A stretch of 64,000 nucleotides of DNA from positions 1 to 64,000 of the forward strand of contig JAEPMR010000004.1 of assembly GCA_017643845.1 (NCBI GenBank), read 5' to 3'. The notes under the pieces are model-generated. The model saw only the letters and a list, made by a program, of their open reading frames with translations. It ran no database searches and was not told where the DNA came from. Both the position numbers and the translations under genes were made by a program. The stretch is from Marivivens sp. (GTDB lineage Bacteria; Pseudomonadota; Alphaproteobacteria; Rhodobacterales; Rhodobacteraceae). Shown here one piece after another: positions 9,117 to 19,761 of this stretch. Numbering within the stretch: the first letter of the stretch is position 1; every line of letters begins with the position of its first letter.

Positions 9117-9134
9117 GACCGGGCTAGCCCGGTC
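9117..9134. terminator. Perfect 18-bp palindrome between mnhG and a short opposite ORF
   Basis: The sequence gaccgggctagcccggtc is a perfect dyad (8-bp arms, TA centre). It lies 30 nt past mnhG and reaches into the stop codon of a 25-codon ORF on the other strand. No T-run follows on either side, so it could be a weak bidirectional terminator or a protein-binding site. Confidence 0.45.
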
Positions 9135-9210
9135 ACAGGTCACCCCGCAAGGCTCGCACTTCCTCCGGGCCACGGTTGGCCACGGCGTAGCGGATATCGA
9201 CAAACGGCAT
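9133..9210 (-). CDS. 25-residue ORF resembling a tautomerase N-terminus
   Basis: On the minus strand an ATG at 9210 is preceded by GGAGG at a proper distance and opens a 25-codon frame. The product begins MPFVDIRYAVANRGPEEVRA. 4-oxalocrotonate tautomerase-like proteins begin MPxVxI, with Pro2 as catalytic base after Met removal, so this may be a shortened remnant. Full-length members have about 60-75 residues, and nothing similar continues in other frames after the stop. It could also be chance or a small peptide gene. No other signal is seen in 9211-9316. Confidence 0.25.
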   Translation of the reverse strand: MPFVDIRYAVANRGPEEVRALRGDL

Positions 9211-9316
9211 GGTCGCGCCTCCGGGTGCGTCCGGTACTATTTTGACCCAGATGTTCCACCGACTCCCCGTCCACGAAGCAAGCTCTCGTCGAGCAGGGGC
9301 TGATTTGTGAGGAAAG

Positions 9317-9392
9317 TGGTGCCGCTGAAGGGACTCGAACCCCCGACCCCATCATTACGAATGACGTGCTCTACCAGCTGAGCTACAGCGGC
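9317..9392 (-). tRNA. tRNA-Thr (anticodon CGT)
   Basis: Read on the minus strand, the 76-nt sequence folds as a full cloverleaf: 7-bp acceptor stem GCCGCTG/CAGCGGC, D arm GCTC/GAGC, anticodon arm CGTCA/TGATG with loop TTCGTAA, and T arm GGGGTTCGAGTCCC. The anticodon is CGT, reading the Thr codon ACG. The 3' CCA is encoded (9317-9319). The gene stands beside the repeat-flanked islet. Confidence 0.95.
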
Positions 9393-9412
9393 TTCCGGCG
9401 TGGCTCTTAGCA

Positions 9413-9472
9413 CCCTGTTTGCGGGCAGAAAAGAGCTATTTTTCGGGTTCCGCTTCGATCGCTTCGCTGTCG
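9413..9472. repeat. Outer direct repeat: diverged copy of the hemY 3' end
   Basis: This 60-bp stretch matches 10641-10700 with 3 mismatches (both copies in the same orientation, 1228 bp apart). Read on the minus strand it would encode DSEAIEAEPEK and a stop, against DSEVIEAEPEK and a stop at the true end of hemY. It also includes the short stretch after the stop codon. It marks one edge of the DUF2726 islet. Confidence 0.85.
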
Positions 9473-10640
9473 GCGTCGGCGAGAGCAAAAAAGAGGTAAT
9501 GGGTAATTATGGTTAAGAATTACTTAGGTTCCATGATCAAACTCTCAAAACAGCTTACCGCCGCGAGCAGAAGTAAATGCGGCCATAAGATCGACATTGG
9601 CGCGGCTGGAGCCGCCGCCACCCGTGAACGCGTATCCCTGCCGACAGAGGTCCTTGATCTCACCGATCAATTCGTCGGTTGGTGTAACGACGTGTCCCGC
9701 CCCAATTCCGACTAGACGAATATTCTCGAGGAGATCGTCAGAGGCCATACCCTCGGCAAACTGCCCAAGCTCCATCTGGATACTACCAACGTCCGCGAGG
9801 AATCCCGGTGATGGCATACTGATCCGCACACTCGACCTGCCCATGATCGGACCCTTTGTCGAGTTGATTGCTATGTATGCGCGCAGTTCGTCGTCTGGTG
9901 ACCTCACGGTGAGGCGATTAATGCTGAGATGTGGGAGCGGGTCGTCTGCCAATCCATGCTTCTGGAGCGCGCGAGTCAGTTTCCCGTTCCCGTTCGCAAT
10001 AAAGTCGAACTCGCTATCGAAGATGTGCTTGGCGCCGTCTTTGATGAATGCGCTGAGCATAAACGGTTCGGTCGGATCCATCTGACCATCTTCCTTCCGC
10101 TGCTGGAAAACGCGAGCGTGGAAGACCAACTCAACAAGGTAGCGCGTCAACGTCATGGCGTTGATCTCGCGCACCTCTTGGAAGCCATATATGCGGAAAA
10201 GCGGTAGGTCGGCCTGAACGCAGATCGAGTTCTTTTTTTCGTCGTTGACCGGGTTGTGTCCCGGCCCGTCAAACTCGATTGCAAAGACGACTTGCTGATC
10301 TTGGTCGGTCAACACGAAGTCGAAATGCGATTGGAGCGCATATGTGCCCAGTTCGCGGCGGTCGAGCTTGCTGATGTCCACGATGTCCGCCACGCGAACT
10401 TTCTCATGCAGCTCGGCACCGTGCCGATCGATGACTTCGCGAATTTGCTTCTGAACTAGATTTTCGCTGCGGTTTCGAAATCTCTTTAACATGAATTCTT
10501 TTAGCACTTGATCGTACATGAAACCAACTCTGCAAACACTGAGGACCCAACATGAGCAATCACGGGTTCAATATGGCTATCCACCGCTCGAATTGCAGAT
10601 GAACAAATAATGTCAGGTAACTTCGGGTGTCGCTTTCGTG
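9473..10640. mobile_element. Putative 1.2-kb single-gene islet between direct repeats
   Basis: A 1168-bp segment lies between two 60-bp direct repeats derived from the 3' end of hemY. It carries one gene (DUF2726-like, minus strand) and looks lower in GC than its neighbours. The layout resembles insertion of a mobile segment at a gene 3' end that rebuilds the gene end, or a recombination event between hemY ends of two strains. No integrase, transposase or terminal inverted repeat is visible, so the mechanism is inference. tRNA-Thr is next to it but its own 3' end is not duplicated. Confidence 0.55.
9545..10519 (-). CDS. DUF2726 / PD-(D/E)XK nuclease-like protein
   Basis: The 324-residue protein has an N-terminal domain like DUF2726, a branch of the restriction-endonuclease-like fold. 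The pattern is visible: HFDFVLTD (D67), then FAIEFDGPGH (E82, D84, H88), then a helix with KKNSICVQADLPLFRIYGF (residues 95-113). The usual ExK triad reads E-F-D here, so catalysis is uncertain unless a later lysine (95/96) substitutes. Residues from about 150 to the end are not recognised. ATG 10519 has no strong RBS; ATG 10492 (residue 10) is an alternative. It is the only gene of the repeat-flanked islet and has no partner gene. A role in defence or nucleic-acid processing is possible but not shown. Confidence 0.7.
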   Translation of the reverse strand: MYDQVLKEFMLKRFRNRSENLVQKQIREVIDRHGAELHEKVRVADIVDISKLDRRELGTYALQSHFDFVLTDQDQQVVFAIEFDGPGHNPVNDEKKNSICVQADLPLFRIYGFQEVREINAMTLTRYLVELVFHARVFQQRKEDGQMDPTEPFMLSAFIKDGAKHIFDSEFDFIANGNGKLTRALQKHGLADDPLPHLSINRLTVRSPDDELRAYIAINSTKGPIMGRSSVRISMPSPGFLADVGSIQMELGQFAEGMASDDLLENIRLVGIGAGHVVTPTDELIGEIKDLCRQGYAFTGGGGSSRANVDLMAAFTSARGGKLF

Positions 10641-10700
10641 CCCTGCTTGCGGGCAGAAAAGAGCTATTTTTCAGGTTCCGCTTCGATCACTTCGCTGTCG
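10641..10700. repeat. Inner direct repeat: 3' end of hemY and its downstream stretch
   Basis: This is the copy joined to the intact hemY gene. It covers the last 12 codons, the TAG stop and 23 nt after it, and matches 9413-9472 at 57 of 60 positions. On the minus strand the part after the stop can form a small hairpin (tgccc-gcaagca-gggca). Confidence 0.85.
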
Positions 10701-12115
10701 ATCGGCGCAGGGGGCGCGTCGTCCTCTGCGGGGTGGACCTCTGTCCCTATGATCAGGGGAAGCATCTCTGCGCCGGTGGGGGTGGCGAGGGGGCTGCGGG
10801 GGGCTTGCTTCCACGCCAGCGTATCGAGGCCGCCGCAATTCTCACAAGTGGGCGCCCAGTCGGCGTGGATATGCTGGCAGCTCTCGCAGATCCACTGCGG
10901 GCCATGGGGCGCGGTAACGGCCTTTGCGAGAAACGCGCGGACGGCGGCATCATCGGCACCGGTGCCGCGTTCGATGGCGGCCATCAGCGTGAGGCTGCGG
11001 GTGGTCGGGTCGCTCTCGGCCAGATCACCCAGCGCACGGCGGGCGGCGGGGAAATCCTCGGCGGCGAGGTTCAGCTCGGCCAGAAGCATACGTGTTTCCG
11101 GATGATCGGGCTGGTTCTTGGTCAGCGCGGTGAAGCGTTTGAGCCGTTCCTGCGGGGTCTCATCAGGCGCGACGCGGGCAAAAGCAGCGGCCAGATCGGG
11201 GTGGGGCTGTGCGGCCCATGCCTTTGCCAACAGCCGCGCGGCATTCTTGGGCTTTCCGTTTTCGATGAAAGCTTGCGCGGCGAGGACGGCGGCGGGCACC
11301 AGATCGGGGGACTGTTTGTTGGCGGCGATGGCGGCTTCGCGGGCTTCCATCGTGGCGCCTTCGGCAAAGACTTCCTGCGCCTCGGAAAGTGCAAGGATGG
11401 CGTCGCGGCGCTTGTGGACATCTTTTGGCAGATGGCCGCTGCGCTGTTTGGCGGTGAGGGTTTCGCGCGCGCCCTTCCAATCGCCCTGCCCTGCCTGGAG
11501 TTGTAAGAGGATGTCCTGCGTTTCGGCATGGCGGGGTTTCAGCGCGAAAGCTTTTTCGGCCAGTTTCAGAGCGGTTTCTGTGTCACCATCGGCGAGGCGC
11601 TGCTTGAGGATGCCGCGAACGCCGACGAAACGGGTCTTGTCGTCTTGCAGGAGGCGCTTGTAGGTTTCCTCGGCCTTTTTGCGATCACCGGCCATTTCAG
11701 CGGCTTGCGCGGTGAGAATGGTGGTGAGTTCGGGGCGGTCGAGGAAGCGTTCGGCTTTGGCGGCCTTTGCCAGAGCGAGGTGACCTTCGCCAGAGGCCAG
11801 CGCCATCATCCCCTCGGACAGGGCCTGATAGCCGCGCCGCTCTCGGTTGCGGGTGAAATAGCGGGAAATGGCTGTTTCGTCCCCATTGAGGAAGTGCAGC
11901 ACCGCCATCACGAGGCCCAAGAGCTTGAGCCCGATCCAGACGAGGACAGCGAGCGCAAGCAGCACAAACGCAAGTTCCAGAAGGCTGAGCGGTATTTCAA
12001 CGCCGCCGAAGGTCAGGAGCGCCTGCCCCGGCATATCGGAGAGCATGACCGCGCCGTAAGTCAGCGCGGTGACGATGGCGACGAATGCGAGGATACGGAT
12101 CAAAGACCAGAGCAT
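10664..12115 (-). CDS. hemY: HemY-type membrane TPR protein of the heme cluster
   Basis: The 483-residue protein has two N-terminal membrane helices (residues 1-27 and about 42-75, HemY_N domain) with NGDETAISRYFTRNRERRGY after them, then TPR-like helical repeats. It is an inner-membrane protein of the heme operon in proteobacteria; its exact role is not settled, and it is not the oxygen-dependent HemY oxidase of Bacillus. A zinc-ribbon-like segment (CESCQHIHADWAPTCENCGG) lies near the C-terminus. It follows hemD and the mitofilin-like gene on the same strand, 7 nt after the latter. Its 3' end is duplicated about 1.2 kb away. Confidence 0.88.
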   Translation of the reverse strand: MLWSLIRILAFVAIVTALTYGAVMLSDMPGQALLTFGGVEIPLSLLELAFVLLALAVLVWIGLKLLGLVMAVLHFLNGDETAISRYFTRNRERRGYQALSEGMMALASGEGHLALAKAAKAERFLDRPELTTILTAQAAEMAGDRKKAEETYKRLLQDDKTRFVGVRGILKQRLADGDTETALKLAEKAFALKPRHAETQDILLQLQAGQGDWKGARETLTAKQRSGHLPKDVHKRRDAILALSEAQEVFAEGATMEAREAAIAANKQSPDLVPAAVLAAQAFIENGKPKNAARLLAKAWAAQPHPDLAAAFARVAPDETPQERLKRFTALTKNQPDHPETRMLLAELNLAAEDFPAARRALGDLAESDPTTRSLTLMAAIERGTGADDAAVRAFLAKAVTAPHGPQWICESCQHIHADWAPTCENCGGLDTLAWKQAPRSPLATPTGAEMLPLIIGTEVHPAEDDAPPAPIDSEVIEAEPEK

Positions 12116-12122
12116 GGGCGCC

Positions 12123-13382
<1,260 letters not shown>

Positions 13383-13464
13383 TGGTCGATTTCCTTGCGA
13401 CTGGGATCAAAGCGATCTGAGGTAGCGTAGCCCCGTTCCGAGGGGGCCTCAACCAATCTGGGCA

Positions 13465-14184
13465 CTAATCGGCCGATTGCAAAATGCGACAGGTTGCCCG
13501 CAGCATTGCGGCGCTATCAGGATGATCGGCGATTGTCATACTGGCCGGTTGACAGGGCGCGAGAGGCGCGGCGGCGGCGGCGCTGATGGCAACAGCGTGG
13601 ATCGGTGCGGCGAAAGGCGCAGCATCGGCCAGAAGCGCGGCGCTGCGAGGGGAAAACACCGGCAAAACCACCGGCTTTTCGGACGCGAGCAGAGACTGGG
13701 CTGTAGATGAGAGCGGACAAGAGATCTGATCGTAAATGACACGGCTGTCCGCCGAGAAGCCCAAATCACGAAGGCGGGCCGCGATATCCTCGCGCAGATG
13801 GCGCCCGTGGAGGTGGACAAGCGGCTGCGTGGGTCGATGTGCGGCGATCAGGGCGATCAAGGCTTCGGCATCGCCATCGGCATTTTGGGCGTGGAACCCA
13901 GCGTCGCGCGCGGCGCGCGCCGTGGATGCGCCCACACACCATGCTGTGCGGCCAGCAATCCTGTCCTGCGGATCGAGCGCGGATACGGCATTTGCCGAGG
14001 TCAGGATAAGATCCCCATCAACAAGAGGAGTATAGGACAGCGGCCTGATGTCGATGAGCGGGGAAAGAACCGCCGGAACGGGCCTGCCGAGCGCAGCTTC
14101 CAGCTCTGCCAGAAACCGTTCAGCGGCAGGTGCGGGCCGTGTCAGGAGAAGAGTGGCAGGCACGGGGGCTCTTTCATGCAGCAT
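13465..14184 (-). CDS. hemD: Uroporphyrinogen-III synthase
   Basis: The 239-residue product is a HemD-type protein. It closes hydroxymethylbilane to uroporphyrinogen III in tetrapyrrole synthesis. Sequence identity within the family is low, but [18 protein letters not shown] at the start, [12 protein letters not shown] and [17 protein letters not shown] are typical, and the gene is followed by mitofilin-like and hemY genes as in relatives. It is divergent from tsaD; the 57 nt between the two probably hold both promoters. hemC is not next to it in this window. Confidence 0.85.
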   Translation of the reverse strand: MLHERAPVPATLLLTRPAPAAERFLAELEAALGRPVPAVLSPLIDIRPLSYTPLVDGDLILTSANAVSALDPQDRIAGRTAWCVGASTARAARDAGFHAQNADGDAEALIALIAAHRPTQPLVHLHGRHLREDIAARLRDLGFSADSRVIYDQISCPLSSTAQSLLASEKPVVLPVFSPRSAALLADAAPFAAPIHAVAISAAAAAPLAPCQPASMTIADHPDSAAMLRATCRILQSAD

Positions 14185-14241
14185 TGTTCGACCGTGAAAC
14201 GAGTGTTACCTGCAATGGAACCCAGTGCAAGCCGAGCCACT

Positions 14242-15336
14242 ATGCGCCAGACCCTGACACTTCTTGGAATTGAGAGCAGCTGCGACGATACGGCAGCGGC
14301 TGTGGTGCGCGGAATGGCGGGTGACGCGGAGGTGGTTTCATCGGTTGTCGCGGGACAGACGGAGCTACATGCGGCCTATGGCGGAGTGGTGCCGGAAATC
14401 GCGGCGCGAGCCCATGCGGAAAAGCTCGATATCTGCATTGAACAGGCTCTAAGTCAGGCGAATTGTAATATTTCAGAGATTGACGCCATTGCGGTTACGG
14501 CCGGACCGGGACTGATTGGCGGCGTGCTTTCAGGGGTGATGTGCGCCAAGGGGCTGGCAGCGGCGACTGGTAAACCGCTGGTGGGAGTGAACCATCTGGC
14601 GGGACATGCGCTGACACCGCGACTGACGGATGCCTGCGAATTCCCGTATCTGATGCTTCTGGTGAGCGGCGGGCATTGCCAGTTCCTGATCGCGCGCGGA
14701 CCGGAAGATTTTTCGCGGCTTGGCGGCACAATCGACGACGCGCCGGGCGAGGCGTTTGACAAGACCGCGCGTCTGTTGGGCCTGCCGCAGCCGGGTGGAC
14801 CGCACGTGGAGCGCTCAGCGGAGCAGGGTGATGCATCGCGGTTTCCGCTGCCGCGCCCGCTGCTGGACCGTGATGACTGCAACATGAGTTTTTCGGGTCT
14901 AAAAACGGCCATTTTGCGCAGCCGCGATGCGGTGGTGACGGAAAAGAGCGGGCTGACGGAGCAGGATCGCGCGGATCTTGCGGCCAGTTTTCAGGCCGCA
15001 ATTCGCGATATTTTCATTGTAAAGACACGGAGAGCCCTGGCTCTCTATCTTGCAGAGGTGCCTGCCGCGCCGGTGCTGGCAATCGCGGGCGGTGTTGCGG
15101 CGAACAAGGGTGTCCGGTCGGCACTGGAAAGCCTGTGCCTAGACATGGGCGTGAGGTTCCTCGCACCCCCGATGGCACTGTGCACAGACAACGCGGCGAT
15201 GATCGCCTATGCAGGGCTGGAGCGGTTTGCGGCAGGGCAGCTGGACGATCTGCGGCTGTCAGCACGGCCACGCTGGCCGCTGGACACCACGAGCCCGAGC
15301 CTGATCGGGTCAGGCAAGAAGGGAGCGAAGGCATGA
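14242..15336 (+). CDS. tsaD: tRNA N6-threonylcarbamoyladenosine transferase TsaD
   Basis: TsaD transfers the threonylcarbamoyl group to A37 of tRNAs that read ANN codons. The 364-residue product has the ASKHA fold with [15 protein letters not shown] at the start, the metal-binding histidines H118 and H122 in [13 protein letters not shown], and [12 protein letters not shown] 14242 gives the usual N-terminus; ATG 14215 would add nine residues and neither has a strong RBS. It overlaps gpsA by 4 nt. Its partner tsaE lies about 10 kb further on. Confidence 0.93.
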   Translation: MRQTLTLLGIESSCDDTAAAVVRGMAGDAEVVSSVVAGQTELHAAYGGVVPEIAARAHAEKLDICIEQALSQANCNISEIDAIAVTAGPGLIGGVLSGVMCAKGLAAATGKPLVGVNHLAGHALTPRLTDACEFPYLMLLVSGGHCQFLIARGPEDFSRLGGTIDDAPGEAFDKTARLLGLPQPGGPHVERSAEQGDASRFPLPRPLLDRDDCNMSFSGLKTAILRSRDAVVTEKSGLTEQDRADLAASFQAAIRDIFIVKTRRALALYLAEVPAAPVLAIAGGVAANKGVRSALESLCLDMGVRFLAPPMALCTDNAAMIAYAGLERFAAGQLDDLRLSARPRWPLDTTSPSLIGSGKKGAKA

Positions 15337-16298
15337 GCGATCTGGGGGTGATCGGCGCGGGCGCATTCGGAACGGCGCTGGCAATCGCACAGGCGCGGGC
15401 GGGGCGCGACATTACCCTGTGGGGGCGTGACACCGAGGCAATGAGCACGGCGCAGAAGACGCGGCAGGTGCCCCGATTGCCGGAGGTCATTTTGCCTGAA
15501 AACATTATAATTTCGCCTGATTTAGAGACTGTTTTCGAGCATAACACGCTCCTGCTTGCCATACCCGCCCAGCAATTACGTGGCTTTATCAGTGAGCACG
15601 CGGCTCATCTGCGTGGAAAGCGGCTGGTGGCGTGCTGCAAGGGAATTGATCTGGAGACAGGGATTGGCCCCGCACAGACGATCGAGGGCATTTTGAGTGA
15701 CGCCAATGTTGCGATCCTGACGGGCCCGAGTTTTGCCGCTGATATTGCGAAAGGGTTGCCAACGGCGCTCACGCTTGCCTGTCGGAATGCACAGGCGCTC
15801 AAATCGCTGCAAGATGCGCTCTCAACCCCGTTTTTGCGGCTCTATCGCACGGAGGATGTGATTGGCGCGGAACTGGGCGGCGCGCTCAAGAACGTAATCG
15901 CGATTGCCTGCGGTGCCTGCATTGGCGCGGGCTTCGGGGAAAGCGCGCGCGCATCACTGATGACGCGCGGATTTGCCGAGATGAACCGGCTCGCGGCGCA
16001 TATGGGCGCACGGCGGGACACGCTTTCGGGGCTATCCGGGCTGGGTGATCTGGCGCTGACCTGTATGTCTGCCCAGTCGCGGAACTTCCGGCTCGGCCAT
16101 GCGATCGGTACCGGTGACGGTTTTGATCCGAGCGTGACGGTGGAAGGGGCAGCGACAGCAAAAGCAGTCTCTAATATCGGTAAAAAGGAGGGTTTGGACC
16201 TTCCGATCATCTCTGCCGTTGCACGACTGGTACGCGGCGAAATTGATGTCACTACCGCGCTCGGCGAGTTGCTGGCGCGGCCATTGAAGGAGGAATGA
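15333..16298 (+). CDS. gpsA: Glycerol-3-phosphate dehydrogenase [NAD(P)+]
   Basis: GpsA reduces dihydroxyacetone phosphate to sn-glycerol 3-phosphate for phospholipid synthesis. The 321-residue protein starts with the dinucleotide motif [12 protein letters not shown]. It contains the family segments [28 protein letters not shown] and the catalytic Lys in [13 protein letters not shown], followed by [11 protein letters not shown]. The start ATG 15333 overlaps the tsaD stop (ATGA). The next gene again overlaps by 4 nt, so tsaD-gpsA-yciI-EVE form one coupled unit. Confidence 0.95.
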   Translation: MSDLGVIGAGAFGTALAIAQARAGRDITLWGRDTEAMSTAQKTRQVPRLPEVILPENIIISPDLETVFEHNTLLLAIPAQQLRGFISEHAAHLRGKRLVACCKGIDLETGIGPAQTIEGILSDANVAILTGPSFAADIAKGLPTALTLACRNAQALKSLQDALSTPFLRLYRTEDVIGAELGGALKNVIAIACGACIGAGFGESARASLMTRGFAEMNRLAAHMGARRDTLSGLSGLGDLALTCMSAQSRNFRLGHAIGTGDGFDPSVTVEGAATAKAVSNIGKKEGLDLPIISAVARLVRGEIDVTTALGELLARPLKEE

Positions 16299-16573
16299 CG
16301 ATGCGTGTGATGCTGATGGCAAAGGACAAAGAAGGCGCGCTGGACGTTCGCAAGGCGAACCGCGAAGCCCATCTGGCCTATTTGAAAGAAACGGGTGTGG
16401 TGGAGCAAGGCGGCCCGCTTTTGGACGAGGCTGGCGAGTGGGCCGGATCGCTCCTGATTTTGGACGTCGAGGATCTGGCCGCCGCGAAGGCGTGGGCAGA
16501 AAATGATCCCTATGCAAAGGCTGGGCTTTTCGCTGAAGTGCATATTTCGGCATGGAATCGCGTGCTTGGCTGA
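16295..16573 (+). CDS. YciI family protein
   Basis: A small 92-residue YciI-like domain, a dimeric ferredoxin-like fold. It contains the family signature R-x-x-H-L-x-Y-L (REAHLAYLKETG), SLLILDVEDLAAAKAWAENDPYAKAGLF and a final Trp-Asn. The biochemical role of most YciI proteins is unknown. Start ATG 16295 overlaps gpsA by 4 nt; ATG 16301 is an alternative. The stop overlaps the next start by one base (TGATG). Confidence 0.85.
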   Translation: MTMRVMLMAKDKEGALDVRKANREAHLAYLKETGVVEQGGPLLDEAGEWAGSLLILDVEDLAAAKAWAENDPYAKAGLFAEVHISAWNRVLG

Positions 16574-16992
16574 TGGCGTACTGGCTTTTCAAATCGGAGC
16601 CATCGACCTGGAGCTGGGATGATCAGGTCGCAAAGGGCGATGCGGGTGAGGAATGGGATGGCGTGCGCAATTATCAGGCGCGGAATTTCATGCGCGAGAT
16701 GAAGATCGGTGATCGCGGCTTCTTCTACCATTCGCAGAAGGAGCGGGCTGTTGTCGGAATCGTCGAGGTTATTGCAGAGGCGCATCCCGACAGCAAAACC
16801 GACGATCCACGTTGGGAATGTGTGGATATAAAGGCGGTAAAGCCTTTTTTGGAGACTGTATCACTGGATCAGATCAAAGCTGATCCGCGTCTAGCCGAAA
16901 TGGTGCTGGTAAAAAACTCCCGTCTATCCGTGCAGCCAGTGACCGAGGACGAATGGCAGGTGATCTGCGGACTGGGAAAAACAAAACCGTAG
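16573..16992 (+). CDS. EVE domain-containing protein
   Basis: The 139-residue product is a single EVE domain, related to PUA/YTH folds that bind modified bases. Family marks are YWLFKSEPSTWSWDD, EWDGVRNYQARNFMREM and GDRGFFYHSQ. The ATG at 16573 gives the usual N-terminus (MAYWLFKSEP); an in-frame ATG at 16552 lies inside the previous gene. The YciI-EVE gene pair after gpsA is common in Rhodobacteraceae. The ligand is not known. Confidence 0.9.
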   Translation: MAYWLFKSEPSTWSWDDQVAKGDAGEEWDGVRNYQARNFMREMKIGDRGFFYHSQKERAVVGIVEVIAEAHPDSKTDDPRWECVDIKAVKPFLETVSLDQIKADPRLAEMVLVKNSRLSVQPVTEDEWQVICGLGKTKP

Positions 16993-17046
16993 GCAAACCA
17001 CGCAGGTCTGATCTAGGATTCTCCTATCAAGAGGGAGGGTTCAAGA

Positions 17047-17442
17047 ATGGAATTTGTAAGTGTGCTCGTCGCGGCGGCCGCATCATGGGTGCTGGGCGCC
17101 GTGTATTACATGGTTCTGTCAAAGCAGTGGCTGGAGGTTTCGGGGATCCCGCGAAATGCGGAGGGCAAGATCGAGGGAGGCGGTAGCCCGCTTCCGTTTG
17201 TTCTGTCAGCGATTGCGATGATTCTGGTGGCGGGCATGATGCGCCACATCTTTGCCAGCGCGGGCATTGATACGATTGGGAAGGGTGTCCTGTCAGGGCT
17301 GGGCGTCGGCGCGTTTTTCATTGCGCCCTGGACAATGATCAACAACGCCTATGGCTTTCGTCCGTTCAAGCTGACGGTGATCGACAGCGGCTATTCGATC
17401 CTCGGCTGCGGGCTGATCGGCGGTGTGCTGAACGCCTTCTAG
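17047..17442 (+). CDS. DUF1761 membrane protein
   Basis: The 131-residue protein has four hydrophobic segments and the DUF1761 pattern (ASWVLGAVYYMVLSKQW near the start, APWTMINNAYGFRPFKL, then DSGYSILGCGLIGGVL). Its function is unknown. GGGAGGG lies 7 nt before the ATG. A large hairpin follows the stop. Confidence 0.8.
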   Translation: MEFVSVLVAAAASWVLGAVYYMVLSKQWLEVSGIPRNAEGKIEGGGSPLPFVLSAIAMILVAGMMRHIFASAGIDTIGKGVLSGLGVGAFFIAPWTMINNAYGFRPFKLTVIDSGYSILGCGLIGGVLNAF

Positions 17443-17460
17443 GTAAGAGCGCCAGAAAAT

Positions 17461-17494
17461 CAGGGGGTCTGGCAGAACAGCGCCGGACCCCCTG
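17461..17494. terminator. Strong hairpin between convergent DUF1761 and ahcY
   Basis: cagggggtc (17461-17469) pairs perfectly with 17486-17494, extended by tggc/gccg, giving a 13-bp stem and 8-nt loop. No T-run follows on the plus side. It probably helps end the DUF1761 transcript. Between it and 17620 nothing else is seen. Confidence 0.5.
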
Positions 17495-17620
17495 CCCCCG
17501 CGTGCTCCCAATCCACCACACGCGAAAACTGTATCCGTGCCATTCTGGCCGTTGTGATGATGTTTGCAAATTCACGGCAGCGCCGCAAAGGAAAAGCCGT
17601 GAAAATTTGACTAAAGCAAA

Positions 17621-17649
17621 GAAAAACGCCGCCCTGAGAGGCGGCGTTT
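17621..17649 (-). terminator. Rho-independent terminator of ahcY
   Basis: On the minus strand, a 10-bp perfect stem (aaacgccgcc / ggcggcgttt, 17624-17649) with a 6-nt loop is followed by TTTTTC. It begins about 20 nt after the ahcY stop. Confidence 0.88.
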
Positions 17650-17668
17650 CAATCGGAAATTCAAGCGG

Positions 17669-19057
<1,389 letters not shown>

Positions 19058-19089
19058 GTGCCGGTCTCCTGAATCTCTGTTTGGCGGTG

Positions 19090-19118
19090 CAGATAGCACT
19101 GAGGGGGCATCTCGACAA
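19090..19118 (-). promoter_or_regulatory. Candidate promoter of ahcY
   Basis: On the minus strand TTGTCG (19113-19118) and TATCTG (19090-19095) are separated by 17 nt, 32 nt before the ATG. A similar TTGTCG-17-TAGACA pair lies before secB. Confidence 0.4.
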
Positions 19119-19165
19119 CGGGAGGGGGGCCAGTTTAGGTTGCCGCTTCGACGAACGGGGTAAAA

Positions 19166-19756
19166 ATGAAACAACAGCGCGCATGGCAGAGGATGCTTTC
19201 GGGGCGGCGGCTCGATCTGCTTGATCCGACGCCGATGGATGTCGAGATTGAAGATATTGCGCATGGGCTTGCCTTCGTTGCGCGGTGGAACGGCCAGACC
19301 AAGGGCGACTATGCCTATTCGGTGGCAGAGCATTCCCTACTGGTGGAGGAAATCTTCGGGCGCTTATATCCAAAAGCGCCCGTGAAATGGCGGCTGGCCG
19401 CATTGCTGCACGACGCGCCCGAATATGTGATTGGCGACATGATCAGTCCGGTGAAAGCCGCCGTCGGAAGTGGCTATGGCGAGCTGGACGCACGGCTGAC
19501 GGCCGCGATCCACATCCGTTTCGGCCTGCCCGCGCAGCTACCCGTCGCGGTCAAGAAACAGATCAAGCGGGCCGACAAGATCAGCGCCTGGCTGGAAGCG
19601 ACGCAGATTGCGGGGTTTTCGGTGGCTGAGGCGAACAAGTTTTTCGGCAGAACAGACACTAACATGGCCGAAACGCTGCAAATCAGGCTGCGTCCACCGG
19701 TGGAAGTGCGCGCAGATTACTCCGCACGGCATCATCAACTGATTGCGGAAATGTAG
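19166..19756 (+). CDS. HD-domain phosphohydrolase (YfbR-like)
   Basis: The 196-residue protein has the metal-binding H...HD...D pattern of the HD superfamily: [32 protein letters not shown] and [11 protein letters not shown]. Related YfbR proteins are 5'-nucleotidases for deoxynucleotides; the substrate here is not known. It begins 109 nt upstream of, and divergent from, ahcY, and ends 5 nt before the convergent prrA stop. Confidence 0.8.
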   Translation: MKQQRAWQRMLSGRRLDLLDPTPMDVEIEDIAHGLAFVARWNGQTKGDYAYSVAEHSLLVEEIFGRLYPKAPVKWRLAALLHDAPEYVIGDMISPVKAAVGSGYGELDARLTAAIHIRFGLPAQLPVAVKKQIKRADKISAWLEATQIAGFSVAEANKFFGRTDTNMAETLQIRLRPPVEVRADYSARHHQLIAEM

Positions 19757-19761
19757 TGTGA

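Noticed and set aside
9140-9355. 71-codon frame across tRNA-Thr on the minus strand
   Set aside because: Its start is the reading of tRNA bases (GSGVRVPSAAP is a typical artefact of tRNA T-arm translation).
9300-9480. tRNA-Thr as the attachment site of the islet
   Set aside because: No copy of the tRNA 3' end is found at the other islet edge; the repeats derive from hemY.
19058-19165. SAH or SAM riboswitch before ahcY
   Set aside because: The gap is short and I cannot find the conserved pairing of known classes.
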